Part shown: in pieces, positions 10,629 to 22,577 of the stretch | How the letters are laid out: each line of letters starts with the position of its first letter | How positions within the stretch are numbered: the first letter of the stretch is position 1 | Source: Hansfordia pulvinata | Lineage: Eukaryota > Ascomycota > Sordariomycetes > Xylariales | Direction: 5' to 3' | Assembly (NCBI GenBank): GCA_006538405.1 | Contig: BJKQ01000019.1 | Span: 248,001-312,000 of the forward strand | DNA: 64,000 nt | Notes under the pieces: generated by a model | Seen by the model: only the letters and a program-made list of their open reading frames with translations | The model's database searches: none | Told to the model about the DNA's origin: nothing | Position numbers and translations under genes: made by a program

Positions 10629-12873
10629 TTTGGCGAGCTTTGGGGAGGGGGAGAGGTGTCGCGTACTGTTGCGACGCTTACGGAGTAGAGGCGCGCGAGC
10701 GGGTGGATCGGAGGCCAGTGGGACGGGTGCAGAGCGGATAGGTGGGAGGGAAGAAGGGGGAAGGGGAAGATTGAGGGGCGCAGGCAGGCGACGGGACAAT
10801 TGAGGCGAACTTAAGCCCGCCCGCGGGCCAGGCCGGCGAGGCAGAGGGCTGGGTGGCAAAACGGGAGGGCGCCAAACGGCCGGCGGGAGACGGAGGGCAG
10901 CCAGCTGGCGCCGGGGCTTTCCACCCTCTACGGATAACCTTAGGACTGCGGGACGGGATTACGGAGGCACAGCACCTGCACGAGGGGATTTGGATACGGA
11001 GCAGCAGCAGCAAAAGAAGAAGGGCAGCTGGGCAGGGAAACACAGCTAAGAGTCTTGATCCCGAGGGACGCGTAACGGCCACGAGGGCGCCATGCGTAAT
11101 CGGGACGGGGATTGTGGGCGACGAGGGAGCAGGTCTGCAAGGGTTGCGTTACCTGCGCCGACGAGCGAGTGATTAATTGCTACGCCTTGCGAGTCGTGGC
11201 ATCGGGGCTCTCTCTGTTCTGTCTGGGCCTTCGAGGGGTTTGATGGGCGTGTCGATCAGCACGAGAATGCCCCTCGCCTGTGCTGGCTGTCACCTGTCAC
11301 ATGCGCAAACGGGCAGTGCTCGACCGTAATGGTAAGCATGCTGACCGCCTGGCACCGGGAATGCCGACGCCGACGCCGACATGTCTAGACTCTGACAGCC
11401 CCGGTTGCCTCCGAGTCACAGCGACGGGACGTCGAGGCGGGAGGGCTTGTACGGTTGTGTCAGCAGCAGACAGTCGTCTGAACAAAGACTGCGAGCCTGG
11501 GAGGCAGCGACTGAACGGCAGGACATGGCCAGTCTTTATACCAACAAGAGCCAGCGCATTGCTGTCCGCGGACGACATGAGTGTGCAAGGACTCGAGTAG
11601 TCGACCCCGTGCCATTATCAGCAACAGTGTCGATACTCGTACGGAGTAGATTAGCACGCCGGTACGAGTTAGGTCCAGTCCTCGTACTCGCTCGTAATAA
11701 GCGCTCATCTTTGGGCGCGTGGGCGGCAGCGGCAATCCAGTGGCGGCCAGGCGCGGGCCAATGGAAAGAGGCGAAAAGCGGAGCCGCCGGCGCACTGAAA
11801 CGGCGTCTGTGCCCGGTGCTTTGACGCCCAATCGCGCGCCGCCGGGGCCTCATCTTGGCGACGGCCTCAGTCCGCCGGCCGCGCTCCATTGGCCCAGCGC
11901 TCGCCAGAGCCGTGGCAGCCCTGCGACGGGAGCCTGTCACGATGGACTTGGGTAAAGTAGGTAGTCGTCGCCCCGTCCGGCTTTGCACGACTTGACGCGG
12001 GGCGCGTCGTGCACGAGACGCCCAACTCGCCGGCGTCGGGCGTTCGAGTCTCTGCGTGTTCACGTCCAGCTGGTCCAGTCCTATGCTCTGCCGCGTCTAC
12101 TCGTACGCGCCGTCCGCCTCTGCAGCAGGCTCACGGCCGCATGCTTGCCAACCTGGAAGAAGACGCCCGCGGCCGCGCCATTGGCTGCCCGTCGCCGAAT
12201 CTATGCGAAACCGCTGGGCGGCGGCGGCCGTCGACCTGCAATATTGGCCGTGCTGCCCATTGTCCCTTAATAGTCGCCGCCCCACCGGCTCTGCCCACGT
12301 CCATATTGACCCCCGCCTATTCTTAGACTGGCCCGCATCACCACTGTTCGATTATAGTCCGTCCTCGGTCGTGTCCAGGTTACAGATCTTAGTCTGTGGT
12401 CGCGGGACGGCTGCGCTGCGCTGCGCTGCGTTGCACTGCACTGCACCCCGGCAGCGTTGACTGATATTGTGTGCCCTGCCCGCTGTTCAACCCTCCGACC
12501 CCAAACCCGTGTGCCTCTCGTTCAAACAAACAACCGTGATTGTTCATCCATCCATCGTCGCTGGTCTTTGTGGCCCGGGGCCCAACCTGCCCTCTTTGAC
12601 CTTCCCTCTCGCCCTCTTATAGCCCTCGTGTGGTGTGGACCCACGCCTACTTCCTCATCACCCACTCCTCACTTACACAGACCACACTCTCTCGATGCCC
12701 ACGCACTTCCTCTTCTTCCACCACTGTCTTTGATCCCCTTTCCCGAGCAGGCCTCGCCGTTACCGCCTTTACTACGAGACTCCTATCGACATCTCGCCTC
12801 CTCAGCTCCTAGTTCGAGCTGCACCCGTCGTCCGTCACACCCATCACTGCAGGCAGTCAGGTAGGTCATCGCC
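10629..12873. other. Divergent intergenic region between SERF and DUF7598 genes
   Basis: No gene supported. At 11634-11700 is a cluster of ACTCGTA-type motifs (TACTCGTACGGAGTA, GGTACGAGTT, CTCGTACTCGCTCGTA). ATTGG/CCAAT boxes occur at several places (for example 11757-11762 and 11890-11894). At 12412-12450 a GCTGC/CACTGC pentamer run occurs. From about 12480 to 12873 the DNA is strongly C/T-rich, a typical fungal promoter and leader for the downstream gene. Confidence 0.5.
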
Positions 12874-12992
12874 ATGGGAAGCACCTCCGCCCGTACTGAC
12901 AGGATCACCAAAGACTATCCCACTCAAGCTTCTCCTTCAGCACCCACACAAGATCCCTCGCCGGCACACCGAGGCTCTTCACGAGCACCCAA

Positions 12993-13038
<46 letters not shown>

Positions 13039-14178
13039 GCGACAACCACACGAGGCATCCACCGCGGGCTCGCCATGTTCAACTTCCGGGAGAGGCAGGC
13101 CATGTACGGGTCGGGCTACATCGTGCTCAACATCCAGCGGGCCGTCAACCTGGTCGTGCTGGCGGCCGTGGCGGCGGCGAGCGTGCTCATGATGGCGTTC
13201 GCCAAGCTGCCCAACGCCTTCCAGTTCTTCACCGACATCGACCTCTTCTTCGTCGTCTGCGTGTGCTTCCTGCTCGGCTGGTCGGAGCTGCCCCTGCCCG
13301 CCGCCAGCGCCGGCCAGGCCTGGCTGCGCTCCACCTGGCCCGTCCTCGGCGACCGCCACGGCTTCGTCTGGCTCGGCACCGCCCTCTTCCTCATGGGCTG
13401 CCACACCCTCGGCCGCCTGTCCGGCTCCCCTTACGAGCTCGACCAGGTCGGCGAGCCCGTCTGGCGCGCCATCGCCGCCGCCGGCTGCCTGGGCATCGCC
13501 GTCGGCGTCATCAACGTGGTCCTGTCCTTGCTCTACGGCGGCTCCGGCGTCACCGCCCGCATGGTCCGCTCCGACGGCGCCACCACCGACCCGGACAGGC
13601 ACCGCGACGACGCCCCGCCCCCGGGCTACACCTACGGCTACGGCAGCGGCAGCGGCAGCGGCAGCGAGCGCAGCGCCTCGGTGCGCAAGGAGAAGTCGGT
13701 CCGCAAGTCCAAGGGCGTCAGCCGCCTGTTCGGCCGCGCCCGCGCCGCCGCCAGGCCCAACATCAGCTCTCCCCAGCCCGCCCACCACGACCTGGAGGCC
13801 GGACGCCCCGCGCAGCTGCCGCAGCAGCAGCACCGGGAGGAAGAAAACGCCACCGCGGCCACCACCGGGTCTCTGCAGCCCACGCCCGAGCAGCACCAGC
13901 GTGGCTTCGACACCCTGCCCGGGTCGGCGCCGTCCTCACGCGCGTCGCCCATCGCCCCTGAGGTCCAGCGCCCGCCCACCGCGCTCCACCCGGCCTATGC
14001 CCACCGCTTCCGCGCCGACAGCGTGGGGGGCGGCGACGCCGAGTTCCTCGGCCCCAACAGCAGCCACCACAACTTCGACACGCGCTACAGCGTGGCCAGC
14101 GGGCTGACGCAGTTCACCAACCAGCCCAAGTTCCACCGGCACGAGTCGTTCAACGTGACGCCCGACAACAAGTTCTGA
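12874..14178 (+). CDS. Four-helix fungal membrane protein (DUF7598-like)
   Basis: Intronless frame of 434 residues. Residues about 42-62 are an Ala-rich run encoded by a GCA/CAG repeat. From the internal Met at 13075 (residue 68) the sequence MFNFRERQAMYGSGYIVLNI begins the conserved part. Four hydrophobic segments follow, at about residues 89-108, 117-137, 160-178 and 200-222. After them comes a long hydrophilic tail rich in Ser, Arg, Pro and Gln with a basic RKEKSVRKSKGVSRLFGRAR patch, probably cytosolic. The layout and the RERQxMYGSGYI start match a fungal-specific family of membrane proteins that I recall as DUF7598, whose function is unknown. The true start may be 13075 rather than 12874, because related proteins start near that Met. 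Confidence 0.78.
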
Positions 14179-15825
14179 GGGGTCCGGGGGGCGGCAGATG
14201 CAGGGCCAGTGGACGAGACACCAGCCACTCTCCTTTATCATCGGGCATTTACTTGTACTTCAGCAACGGCCACAGGCGTTTGGACAGGGACGATAGACCG
14301 AGGGGAAAAGGACGGAAAAGCTGGCAGCACGGGGGATGACGTTCAGGGCTCGGCTACTTGCGAGGGGCTCGACAACATGCTAGAGGCTCGATCCCCTCAA
14401 ACAGAGTCTGCGCGGCTTTCGTAGGTGTCATTTCAGGGTGTTAGGGACCGGTATATACCCAGCGGACTTGCTTTTATCTGATTTAACCGATTCCAATGCC
14501 CTTCTTCCGGCTGCTGTCCATGTGTCGTGTCCATGTGTACGAGTATGTACCCAGGGTGAGGAAAGGCTTTCGTGTCTTGAGGACCAGCCGACAGGGTATC
14601 AGGCAGTCATCCTGACCGGTGGCTCTGCCGCTATCAGGGAGGGCGCTTTACAGCCACAGGAGCCGGGCGGCTCATTCACTAGTCGGTGTCATGAGTCGTT
14701 CGGTTGCTGTCGCCCAGGATACAGTGTGTATGCAAGGTGCAGCCTGGTTGGATGCAGGTGTGGCCCATGTGATGCCAGCACAAAGCAGGGTTCTAGGACA
14801 CAGCTGTGACAGCCCATGGCTGATTGTGAGCCCCAGCAGTGGGTGGATGTGATTGTTGTATGTGCTGGCTGGGTGATGTTGGATGGATAAAGCGCCAGTG
14901 ACGGCACAGCCAACAGAGGATGCCAGAGGCCCACTCCAGCCAGTGGGTTTAGTAGTGCCCGATCCACCAGGCCAGTTGGACCACAGTAGAAGTACACCTC
15001 GCAGGCCTTGTGCAGAGTACAGAGTACCTGCCTGCCTGCCTGCCCGGCCCAGTCGCGTGAATCCTCCACTCACATCCACGAACCCATCCCTTCATCATCT
15101 CCCAGCTGACTGCTCGCCCTTCACATTCCTCCACCATCGCACCACCACCTGTCTCTCCATCTCAGGCCTCATCCCAGCACTCATCGCCAGCTCTCCAGCT
15201 ACCTGACCAGCACCACGATACCCTCTCCAGCCTCCCATTCCAAGGCGCCCAGCCCCGATTCCTGCTCCGACTTGCACTCCCACATCTCTGCCGACTGCCG
15301 CACCCATACAGAGGCCACTTTACACAGGCCAGTACGGGTCACCACGGGCATCCCAGGCTTCACAGGCACCAGGCCACCCGTACAAGCTGCTCAGGCAGAC
15401 TGCGCGACGCAGATAGGTCGCGCGGGCTGCGGAAGACGGATCGGGACTGCCGGCAGGGAATGCTTTGACAATCGTGAAGTCGTCTTTGTGCTCAGAACGC
15501 GGCTGTCAGCGGCCAGCGTGGACCGCACAGCTGCATCTGACTATTCTACTCCCCCGTCCGAGGCGTGGCTGGCGTAGCCGCTTGCCTGTCGTTCCCGTGT
15601 CGTGTCCGTATTGTCGTGTAGCCAGAGCTGGACTGGCTCGGTGAAGAGGGCATACATATATCACTCGCTGCAGCCTCGTCGTCGTCGCCGCCGCTTGTCC
15701 GGCTGGCAATCTGGCGCGCTGAGGCTTCGGTCGCCCGTACTCGCGGCTCGTCGCCCGTGCTCGCGACTGCGGCTCGACCCGCCCCTCTACATCTACCCTA
15801 CTCGTATCTGGCCATAGACAAAGCC
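14179..15825. other. Intergenic region, PCF11 promoter at right
   Basis: Between two plus-strand genes. No recognisable gene. It has a CCTGCC tetranucleotide run at about 15028-15044 and a C/A-rich and C/T-rich stretch at 15045-15300. The 100 bases before the PCF11 start contain CTCGT-rich tandem-like sequence (15740-15810), including a CTACTCGTATC motif. Confidence 0.5.
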
Positions 15826-18402
15826 ATGTCGACCTTCTCCGAGTCCGAGGCCGTGGCCAAGGACTTCCAGGAGGCCCTCGAGGACCTGTCCACCAACGCG
15901 CGGTACGAGATCCAGAACCTGACGCTGATTGCGCGAGAAAACACCGAGCACGCCCTCGCCATCTCAGGCGCCCTGCAGGACCACGTCAAGAGAGTAGGTT
16001 GCTTGCTTGCTTGCCCCCCCTGGAGGCGCCGACGATCCGATCGCATGCTGACACACTTTGCAGGTTGCGCCGCCCAAGAAACTGCCGTCTCTCTACGTGC
16101 TCGACTCGATTGTCAAGAATGTCGGCACCCCGTACACCCTCTTCTTCGGCCGCCGCCTGTACCAGACCTTCATGGAGGCCTACACCATGGTGGACAACGC
16201 CACGCGCCGCAAGATGGACGAGATGCTCAAGACCTGGAAGGAGCCCGTCCCCGGGTCCATCGACACGCGGCCCGTCTTCCCTCCCGACGTCGTCCGGCCC
16301 ATCGAGAGCGCCCTGATCAAGGCGCGCACCAACGCCATGCAGGCCCAGCACGGCCGCGGCGGCCCGGCTCGACCTGCGGGGCCCGGTACCCCCAACATGC
16401 CGTATCGCGACACGGCCACACCGCCCGGCGCCCGGCCCCGAACGGATACCCCTATCCGGGGCAGGCTCCTTATCCAGGTCCTCCGGGTCCCCGGGTCCCC
16501 CGGGTCCTCAAGGCGCCCCCGGACCCCCCTACGGCCGCCCCAACTCCAACATGGGCTATCCCATGCACCAGGTGAGCAGGACGCCGGACGCGTCGAGCCG
16601 TTTCCTCAGACTACTAACGCGCTCCAGAACCCCCAACCCCCACCGGGCCTCGCAACACAACACCGCAGGCCATGCACAGCGCGTTCGCGCCGCCGCCGGT
16701 GCCGGCGCCGGCCGGGATCAGCATAGACTCGCTGCTGGACGATATCCAGAACCTGATTACCACGTCCCAGGTGCAGATAGCGCAGAACCCCCACGACCAC
16801 AGCGTGGTGACGAGGCTGAAGGCGCTGCTGGACCTGCAGACCATACTGAAGAGCCAGAACCTGCCGCCGGACCAGTTAGTGCTTGTTAAAAATCAAATTG
16901 CTGATCTTGCCGCCGTGACCATAAGGGCCCCTCGGTCCAGAGATCCACCCCCACCCCTGTACAACAACACCAACCGCAACCACCTCCTGTAGCAGTAGCC
17001 CCTCCGGCCCCAGGCCCGGCTCCCACACCCACGCCTGCAACCAAGCCGCCGTCCGTCACCTTGGACAGCATCCTGGGGTCGGGCGCCATGGCGGCTCTGC
17101 TTGCGCGCAACTCGGCCACCCCCACGCCCCAGCCCAGCTTCGCCACCCTCGCCATCAAGTCGCCACAGCCACAGCAGGCCGAGCCGCACAAGTCGGTCAC
17201 CCCTGTTCCTGTTCCTGTGCCGGCGCCTGCCGTGCCGGCTCCGGCTGCGGCAGCTTCGACGGCCCCCCCGACCGATCCCATGGCACTTATGAACATGCTG
17301 CGGAAGGCCGGCATGCTGCCCCCGGCGGCCACGTCCGCGTCCACCCCCAACAACAACAACAACATAACTCCGTCGCCCAGCTCGGCGCCTCCCATGCCGT
17401 TCCCGCTCCCCATCCCGCCCGTCGGCCACCCCAGCGTGCCGCCGCCGGGCCCGGCCACCATGGAGTTCCTCACGGGCGACATTGCGCTGAACTCGACGTC
17501 GCTCAAGCAGTAAGTCATACAAGTCGCCGTCCGACGGGCAACACAAGCTGACCAACGGGACCCCGTCCCCCCCCCCCCCAGGTTCCGACCCAACCTGATC
17601 CCGCTCCTGTTTGAGGGCCAGGGCCCGCAGTGCACGCAGTGCGGGCGGCGGTTCACGACGGACGCCGAGGGCAAGAGGAAGAAGACGGCGCACATGGACT
17701 GGCACTTCCGCGTCAACAAGCGGATCACCGAGGCCGAGAAGCGCGGGCAGTCCCGCAGCTGGCTCGTCGACAAGATGGTGCGTTTCTAGGAGTCGGCGGT
17801 GAATTCTTTTGACCAAGGAGGCTAACATGTTTTCTTGTGTCGCAGGACTGGATCAAGACGCGCGAGACCATCGACGCGGACCACGTGCTGCAGTCCGACG
17901 AGGGCGGCGGCGGCGGCGGAGGCGGCGAGGCGTCCGGGGTCGGCGGCGGCGGTGGCGGCGCGGGCGGTTCGTCGTCGCACGGGGGCTCGGGTGCGGCGGG
18001 GTCAAGCAGCGGGGGCCCCAGGTCGCAGTACATCCCCGTGCCCGACGACCCGGTCCTGGCCAACAGCGTGTGCCCCATCTGCCAGGAGCGGTTCGAGACG
18101 CGGTGGCTCGACGACGCGCAGGACTTTGTCTGGCCCGACGCCCTGCTCGCCAGCGGCCGCGTCTACCACGCCAGCTGCCACAGCGAGGCCACCAAGGACG
18201 GGCCCGGCGGCATGGGCCTGCCCTACGCCCCGGACCCTGTCCTGGGGAAGCGCAAGGCGCAGGTGAGTTTTTCCTTTTCTTTTTCGTCTCTCTCGAGCAT
18301 CTTGCACTCCCACCACCCGCGATGGACGGAGGGCTGACACCGCGGGCAAAGCAGGACGAGCTGGCGTCGCTACGCAGCAAGCTGAAGATGGAGGCCGCGT
18401 AG
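15826..18402 (+). CDS. PCF11: Pre-mRNA cleavage/polyadenylation factor Pcf11, with several apparent one-base frame breaks
   Basis: Proposed exons: 15826-15993, 16064-16571, 16628 (or 16669)-17509, 17582-17777, 17846-18262 and 18355-18402. The N-terminal CTD-interacting domain (about residues 1-140) includes VAPPKKLPSLYVLDSIVKNV and the TPYTLFFGRRLYQTF helix; it reads the phosphorylated RNA polymerase II tail. A conserved helical block (SIDSLLDDIQNLITTSQ to LPPDQLVLVKNQIADLAA) follows. The C-terminus has two Cys/His modules, CTQCGRRF...HMDWH and CPICQERF...YHASCH, flanking the Clp1-binding region, plus a Gly-rich linker. The protein is part of cleavage factor IA. The literal sequence changes frame near 16435-16439, near 16489-16492, near 16926-16933, and also near 16647 if the acceptor at 16627 is used. 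Each break behaves as one missing base in a C-rich run. With these ignored the product is about 726-740 residues. Confidence 0.85.
17567..17579 (+). repeat. C13 tract abutting the 3' splice site of a PCF11 intron
   Basis: Thirteen C directly before the AG at 17580-17581, acting as the polypyrimidine tract of the intron 17510-17581. Confidence 0.9.
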
Positions 18403-19153
18403 GCGGGGCTGTACACTGATATCAGGGTCCACGGGTGTCTATCTGCTCGAGTTGGCGGGTCTTGCGGGTGGGCCGGCGCAACAGGCACGGTCGTAGTCAC
18501 GGCAGGAATCCGACCGAGGCGTGAAGACACACCATGGAACATTTGCATAAGCCTGCGCGCGCGCACACACACACGCGTCGGCAGGACGGCGTTGGGACAA
18601 TGATACGTGTAGCTTGTGAAGACCTTATTCTCTAGTTTCGCCGTTTTCGACTCTCCCCGACACGGAGGGGTCGCTCGCGGCGTGGATCGGTGCTAGTGCA
18701 GATAATGATGAGCATTTGCAGTTCGAGACGGCTTCGCTGGGTGCCGGGCGTGACACTGAACGTAGTTTGAACGTAGTCTGAAGGCAAGGACGTCGATACA
18801 GGGGCGCATTCGTCGGTAGGTAGCTATCGAGACCAGGGCGGTTTCCGCCAATGACGGCGAACAACAAGCTACCAGTCATTTGGCTGCTCCTCCTGTCCTG
18901 TTCCAGAACCCCTCGCCGTCCTTGCAACCGCAAACCAATGAGGCGCCCCGAAACTCCATCCCGCCGGCGGGCGCGGGTCGAGTACCCCGGGGAGCCGCTT
19001 GATCCACGGGCAGCGCCCATGCATGCCTATGAGCAGCGAGTCCGTCCCTCCCTGATCCGGTTCGAGGCACCGGTGTGTGTCGACGACCCCCACGCATGAC
19101 GCCCGTCTTCTGCAAGCCGCGGGCGCCACGCCCGCGTCAGAAGGCTGCAGCGC
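18403..19153. other. Convergent intergenic region
   Basis: Between the 3' ends of PCF11 (+) and the aldo/keto reductase (-). It contains a short GCGCGC/ACACAC stretch at about 18556-18574. No gene is seen. Confidence 0.6.
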
Positions 19154-20769
19154 TCACAGCCTCCTCAGCCTCCTACTGTCACCGCCGTCGCCGAAGCCAG
19201 CGGACTCGGCATGGCCGGTGTCCCCTACAAAAGCCTTGAAGTCGGCCAGGGCTTGCGCCCAGGTAGGCGGCGGCGGCTGCTGCTGCTGCGGGCTGTCCGC
19301 ACCCGCACTTGCCGCCGCAGACGCACCGCCGCCGCCACAGGCAGAGGCAGAGGAAGCAGCCCAGGCATCCACGGCCGCCACGCCCGCGACGTCGCCCCGC
19401 ATGTGCGCGACGTCCGACGTGCCGTCCAGGACCGCCGTCCCGCCCAGTCCGAGAACCAGCGCGTACAGCGCCGCCTCGGGACTGACGCGGGCGCCGCGGG
19501 CTACGGTCGCCACGGCCTGGGAAGCCTTTTCCGCCCTGCGTTTCCTGGCGCTGCCGTTCCCACCGCCCCTGTTCGTGGCGTCAGTGTCGCCTACGGCACC
19601 CCTCAGCAGCCTCGAGTTCCCTGTCAGCGTCCAGAAGGTCTGGAACGCCACCCCGCGGGCGCGGCATAGGGCGCGCAGGCCTGCGTCGTAGGGGCCGTTG
19701 GGCGCGCGCGCGTGGAACATGTTTTGCACCAGTGAGGGGGCAGCCATATGCGGCGAGTGTGGCCCCCCAGGCGACTCGCCGGGAGGGGAGGCGGCGGGGA
19801 GAAGACGCTCCAGCACGTCAGCGGGGCAGTTGGCGATGCCCAGCGCGCGAATCCGGTGCGGGACGTAGGACGACAGGGCGCGCCAAGCGGCCAGCGTCTC
19901 GGCAAAGGTGGGAAGAGGGCAGTGTAGGACCAGGCTGTCGATGTAGCCCTCGGCGTCGTCCGAGTCGTAGTACCCGTCTACGTCGTGGCTGTAGTGGCGC
20001 GGACTGAAGTTGGCCAGCGACTGCGAGACCGAGGCGCGGACCTGCTCGTCGATCGGCGCCGCGGGGTCGTACGGCAGATCTGTCTCCTGGCCCTGGTCAC
20101 CCACTGGCGTGAACTTGGTCTGGATCTGCGTGGCCGAGTGTCAGCTGGACCGCATTACCTGCCCTGCTGCCCGCCTCGCACGGCCGGGGATCTTGGGCGA
20201 TGTTTCTCTCCGTCGGTGGGCCCCGCTCCGAGATCTGGCTCCTCCGCGGAAGCATTCGACAGGGGGAGGAACGGGGGTCGTGTAGGGTTAAAACCGGAGC
20301 CTGGTTATAGGAGAGGGGAGTAAGACCGAGCGGAGAAGCCTGTCGGGGACAAACCACTTACAAATAGCTCCCTCCTTTTGACGATGCCCTGGCGGATGGC
20401 CCTCGCGACGCCTCGAGCAACCAGAGCTTCGTCGTAGAAGCGCGGCTGAGCGGCCGTGTCGAGGGCGCGAAACCCGGCCTTTAGCGCCGCGTAGACCAGG
20501 TCCGCCGTGCGCTCGCCCTTCCAGGCCGTGCCGTAGATGAGCCGCGGCATCGACAGGGGAGGCGAGGGCGCTGCCAGTGGAAGGGGCAGGGTGGCGGTCA
20601 GCGATGGCGGATTGGGCCAGTGATGATGGTGGTGGTGGTGGTGCTGCTGCTGCTGCTTCTGTATGTCGTGGCCATGGCGATGCTGGTGTTGCTTCGCGTG
20701 CTGCTTTAACAAATGCTTCTCCGGAACCGCCGTCGAGGCGACGAGAGGGCTCTGGAGAGGTATCGTCAT
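19154..20769 (-). CDS. Aldo/keto reductase family protein with His/Gln-rich N-terminal extension
   Basis: Two exons: 20769-20362 and 20125-19154, with an intron of 236 bp, long for this window; 459 residues. The TIM-barrel fold starts at PRLIYGTAWKGE (about residue 75). The catalytic tetrad of the family can be placed: Asp104 in FRALDTAAQP, Tyr112 in RFYDEALV, Lys140 in IQTKFTP and His204 in YIDSLVLHCPLP. Expected activity is NADPH-dependent carbonyl reduction; the substrate is unknown. Before the fold are 73 residues with QHQHRHGH, QQQQ and eight consecutive His. The in-frame Met74 (20550-20548) is an alternative start that would remove them. A Ser/Asp/Tyr-rich insertion (SPRHYSHDVDGYYDSDDAEG) precedes the His strand. 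The C-terminal third carries Gly/Ala- and Gln/Pro-rich low-complexity insertions. Confidence 0.85.
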
Positions 20770-22577
20770 GGCGACCAACAAAGACCAAGGCAGTCCTCCC
20801 CTGGTGTCCTGGAAGCAATGTCCGGGGCTTGCGGGTGCTATAAGAATGCGTTGCGAGTATGTTGGCAGCCGGCCCCCCTTTTCTGATCCACGAGTGGCCC
20901 CCCTATATATCAGTCGTTGCTATGACGGGGATGGGATGCGGGAATCGAATCCGGCGACATGACGACCCTTGGCAAAGCCCGTCTGTGCCCGCCACACAGC
21001 CAGTCAGAAGTGGTCGCAATCGCGCCGAGGAGGGGAGGGGCCTGCTTGCTCCCGAGGTGCGTGCCCCTTGTTCCCCTTTTCCGCGGCTGCAACGGGAGGA
21101 TGAGGACGATGCGGAGCCCGCCCGCCCCGCCTCCGCTGGGCGGATGGTGTCCGGCTTGCGTGGCGATCGCATCAACCCCGACGACGCAAGATGGCGACCA
21201 GGCCGTGCCATGCCCGCAATCGCGACCTGGCGTGGCCGGCTGCACCGGAGATGTGCCGCGTCGTGCCTCGTGCGACGGGCTGCGCTGGCGGGCAGGACAT
21301 CTGGAACCAGTCGAACAAGATGCAGCAGCGGCACGGCGCTACAGAAAGGAGGCGTCTAGCCTGGCTTGTGTGCCGGCCGAGGCTCGCACAGCTGGTTGTG
21401 TCCCCCGGCGTCCCGTGTGCAATCCTTAGACAGACAGGAACAGGGCCGCGTGCGTGCGTCCAGGGCCAGGGCTTTTGCCAGACTCCGCCGGCCGGCCCTG
21501 CAAGCGGGCCAGGCGGGCTGCTTCTCCGCCGCGGTCGGCTGAAGGGGCCAACACGAGCAGCGGCCAGTGGCGGCGGGCGGTGGGCAGAAGCGGGAGATGG
21601 CTGTCCGGGCGGAACGAGTGCGGAAGCTGGGCTGCGAGTGCGGCTCGATCGACGCGGCCAGGGTCTGCGCGTCTGTGTTGTGCTTGCGTCTGGTTGTTGG
21701 TGCTGTTGGTCCACGAATCCGAGTCCGAGTCCGCGGGGGACGAGAGGCGCGCGTCTGCTCAGTGAGCCGGGCCGCAAGCGTAGAAGTAGATTGGGGAGAC
21801 GGGGTGCAATTGTTTTGAGGCAGTGCGGTCTACATCAATCGGGTGTATGTACCGGCGATTGTTCGATTTCTGCCCGTCTGCCTTGAAACCGACCTTTGCT
21901 GGCAGGAACGACCGCCAAGCCCCACGCAACTGCCGTGGATAACGGATAACATACCTAAGCTACACCTCACAGTCTCCGTTCCACGTCCGCTAGATCGACT
22001 TGACGATAGCTGCACTGTTGGGCGCCGGCACCGGCGCAGATGAGATGGAGCGGCTTCCACGAGTGCCGTTTGGCGGCCGGCATGGGCGCTGTGGTGGTGG
22101 GCGTGGCTTCGCGTCTCTGCGAGTTCTCATGCAGTCAGTGCGACCAGGGTTGGAATGCTTCGGCATTGACCATCGCGACATTGGTCGCCGCCGTGAACAC
22201 CTGCTTGAGCTGCCGTGACAGCCCGGGGAATTCTTTGCCCTGCTCGCGCGCCCGAGCAGCCAAGCCAGAGCTCCTCCGCTCCCCCGCTCCAGACTCCGGG
22301 AAACGATCGGGCCATGTTCGGCGAGGACTACCCCGCCTGAGCGCCGGCGTGGAGGGGCCGCCGCAGCGTGGGGTATGACGCACTGGGGCCGGGGCGTGTC
22401 GAATCGCCGCGTCTGGTCGCATCCGTAGCTACCTGCTATCGACTGCGACGAGCATCACTCCTCTTAACCAAGCCGGCCTCCCTCCACCACCCGGCCAGAC
22501 GTTCGCAGCATCACCACATCACTCTCCCCCACCCTGCGCACCAGCCTCTATCGCATCGCAGCACCCTCACGCCCAGC
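20770..22577. other. Divergent intergenic region
   Basis: Separates the aldo/keto reductase (-) from the Gfo/Idh/MocA dehydrogenase (+). No coding sequence is recognisable. A tRNA-like stretch at about 20934-21003 (minus) was examined and rejected. Pyrimidine- and A/C-rich DNA at 22440-22577 looks like the leader of the downstream gene. Confidence 0.5.

Noticed and set aside
16430..16940. Programmed ribosomal frameshifting in PCF11
   Set aside because: Several breaks in one exon, all cured by the same change at C-runs, and similar breaks in two other genes, make assembly error far more likely.
20934..21003. Possible tRNA on the minus strand (GGATTCGATTCC B-box-like and TGGCTGTGTGG A-box-like words)
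   Set aside because: The T-arm stem has mismatches, and no 5' acceptor strand complementary to the expected 3' strand could be found. A covariance-model scan would confirm its absence.
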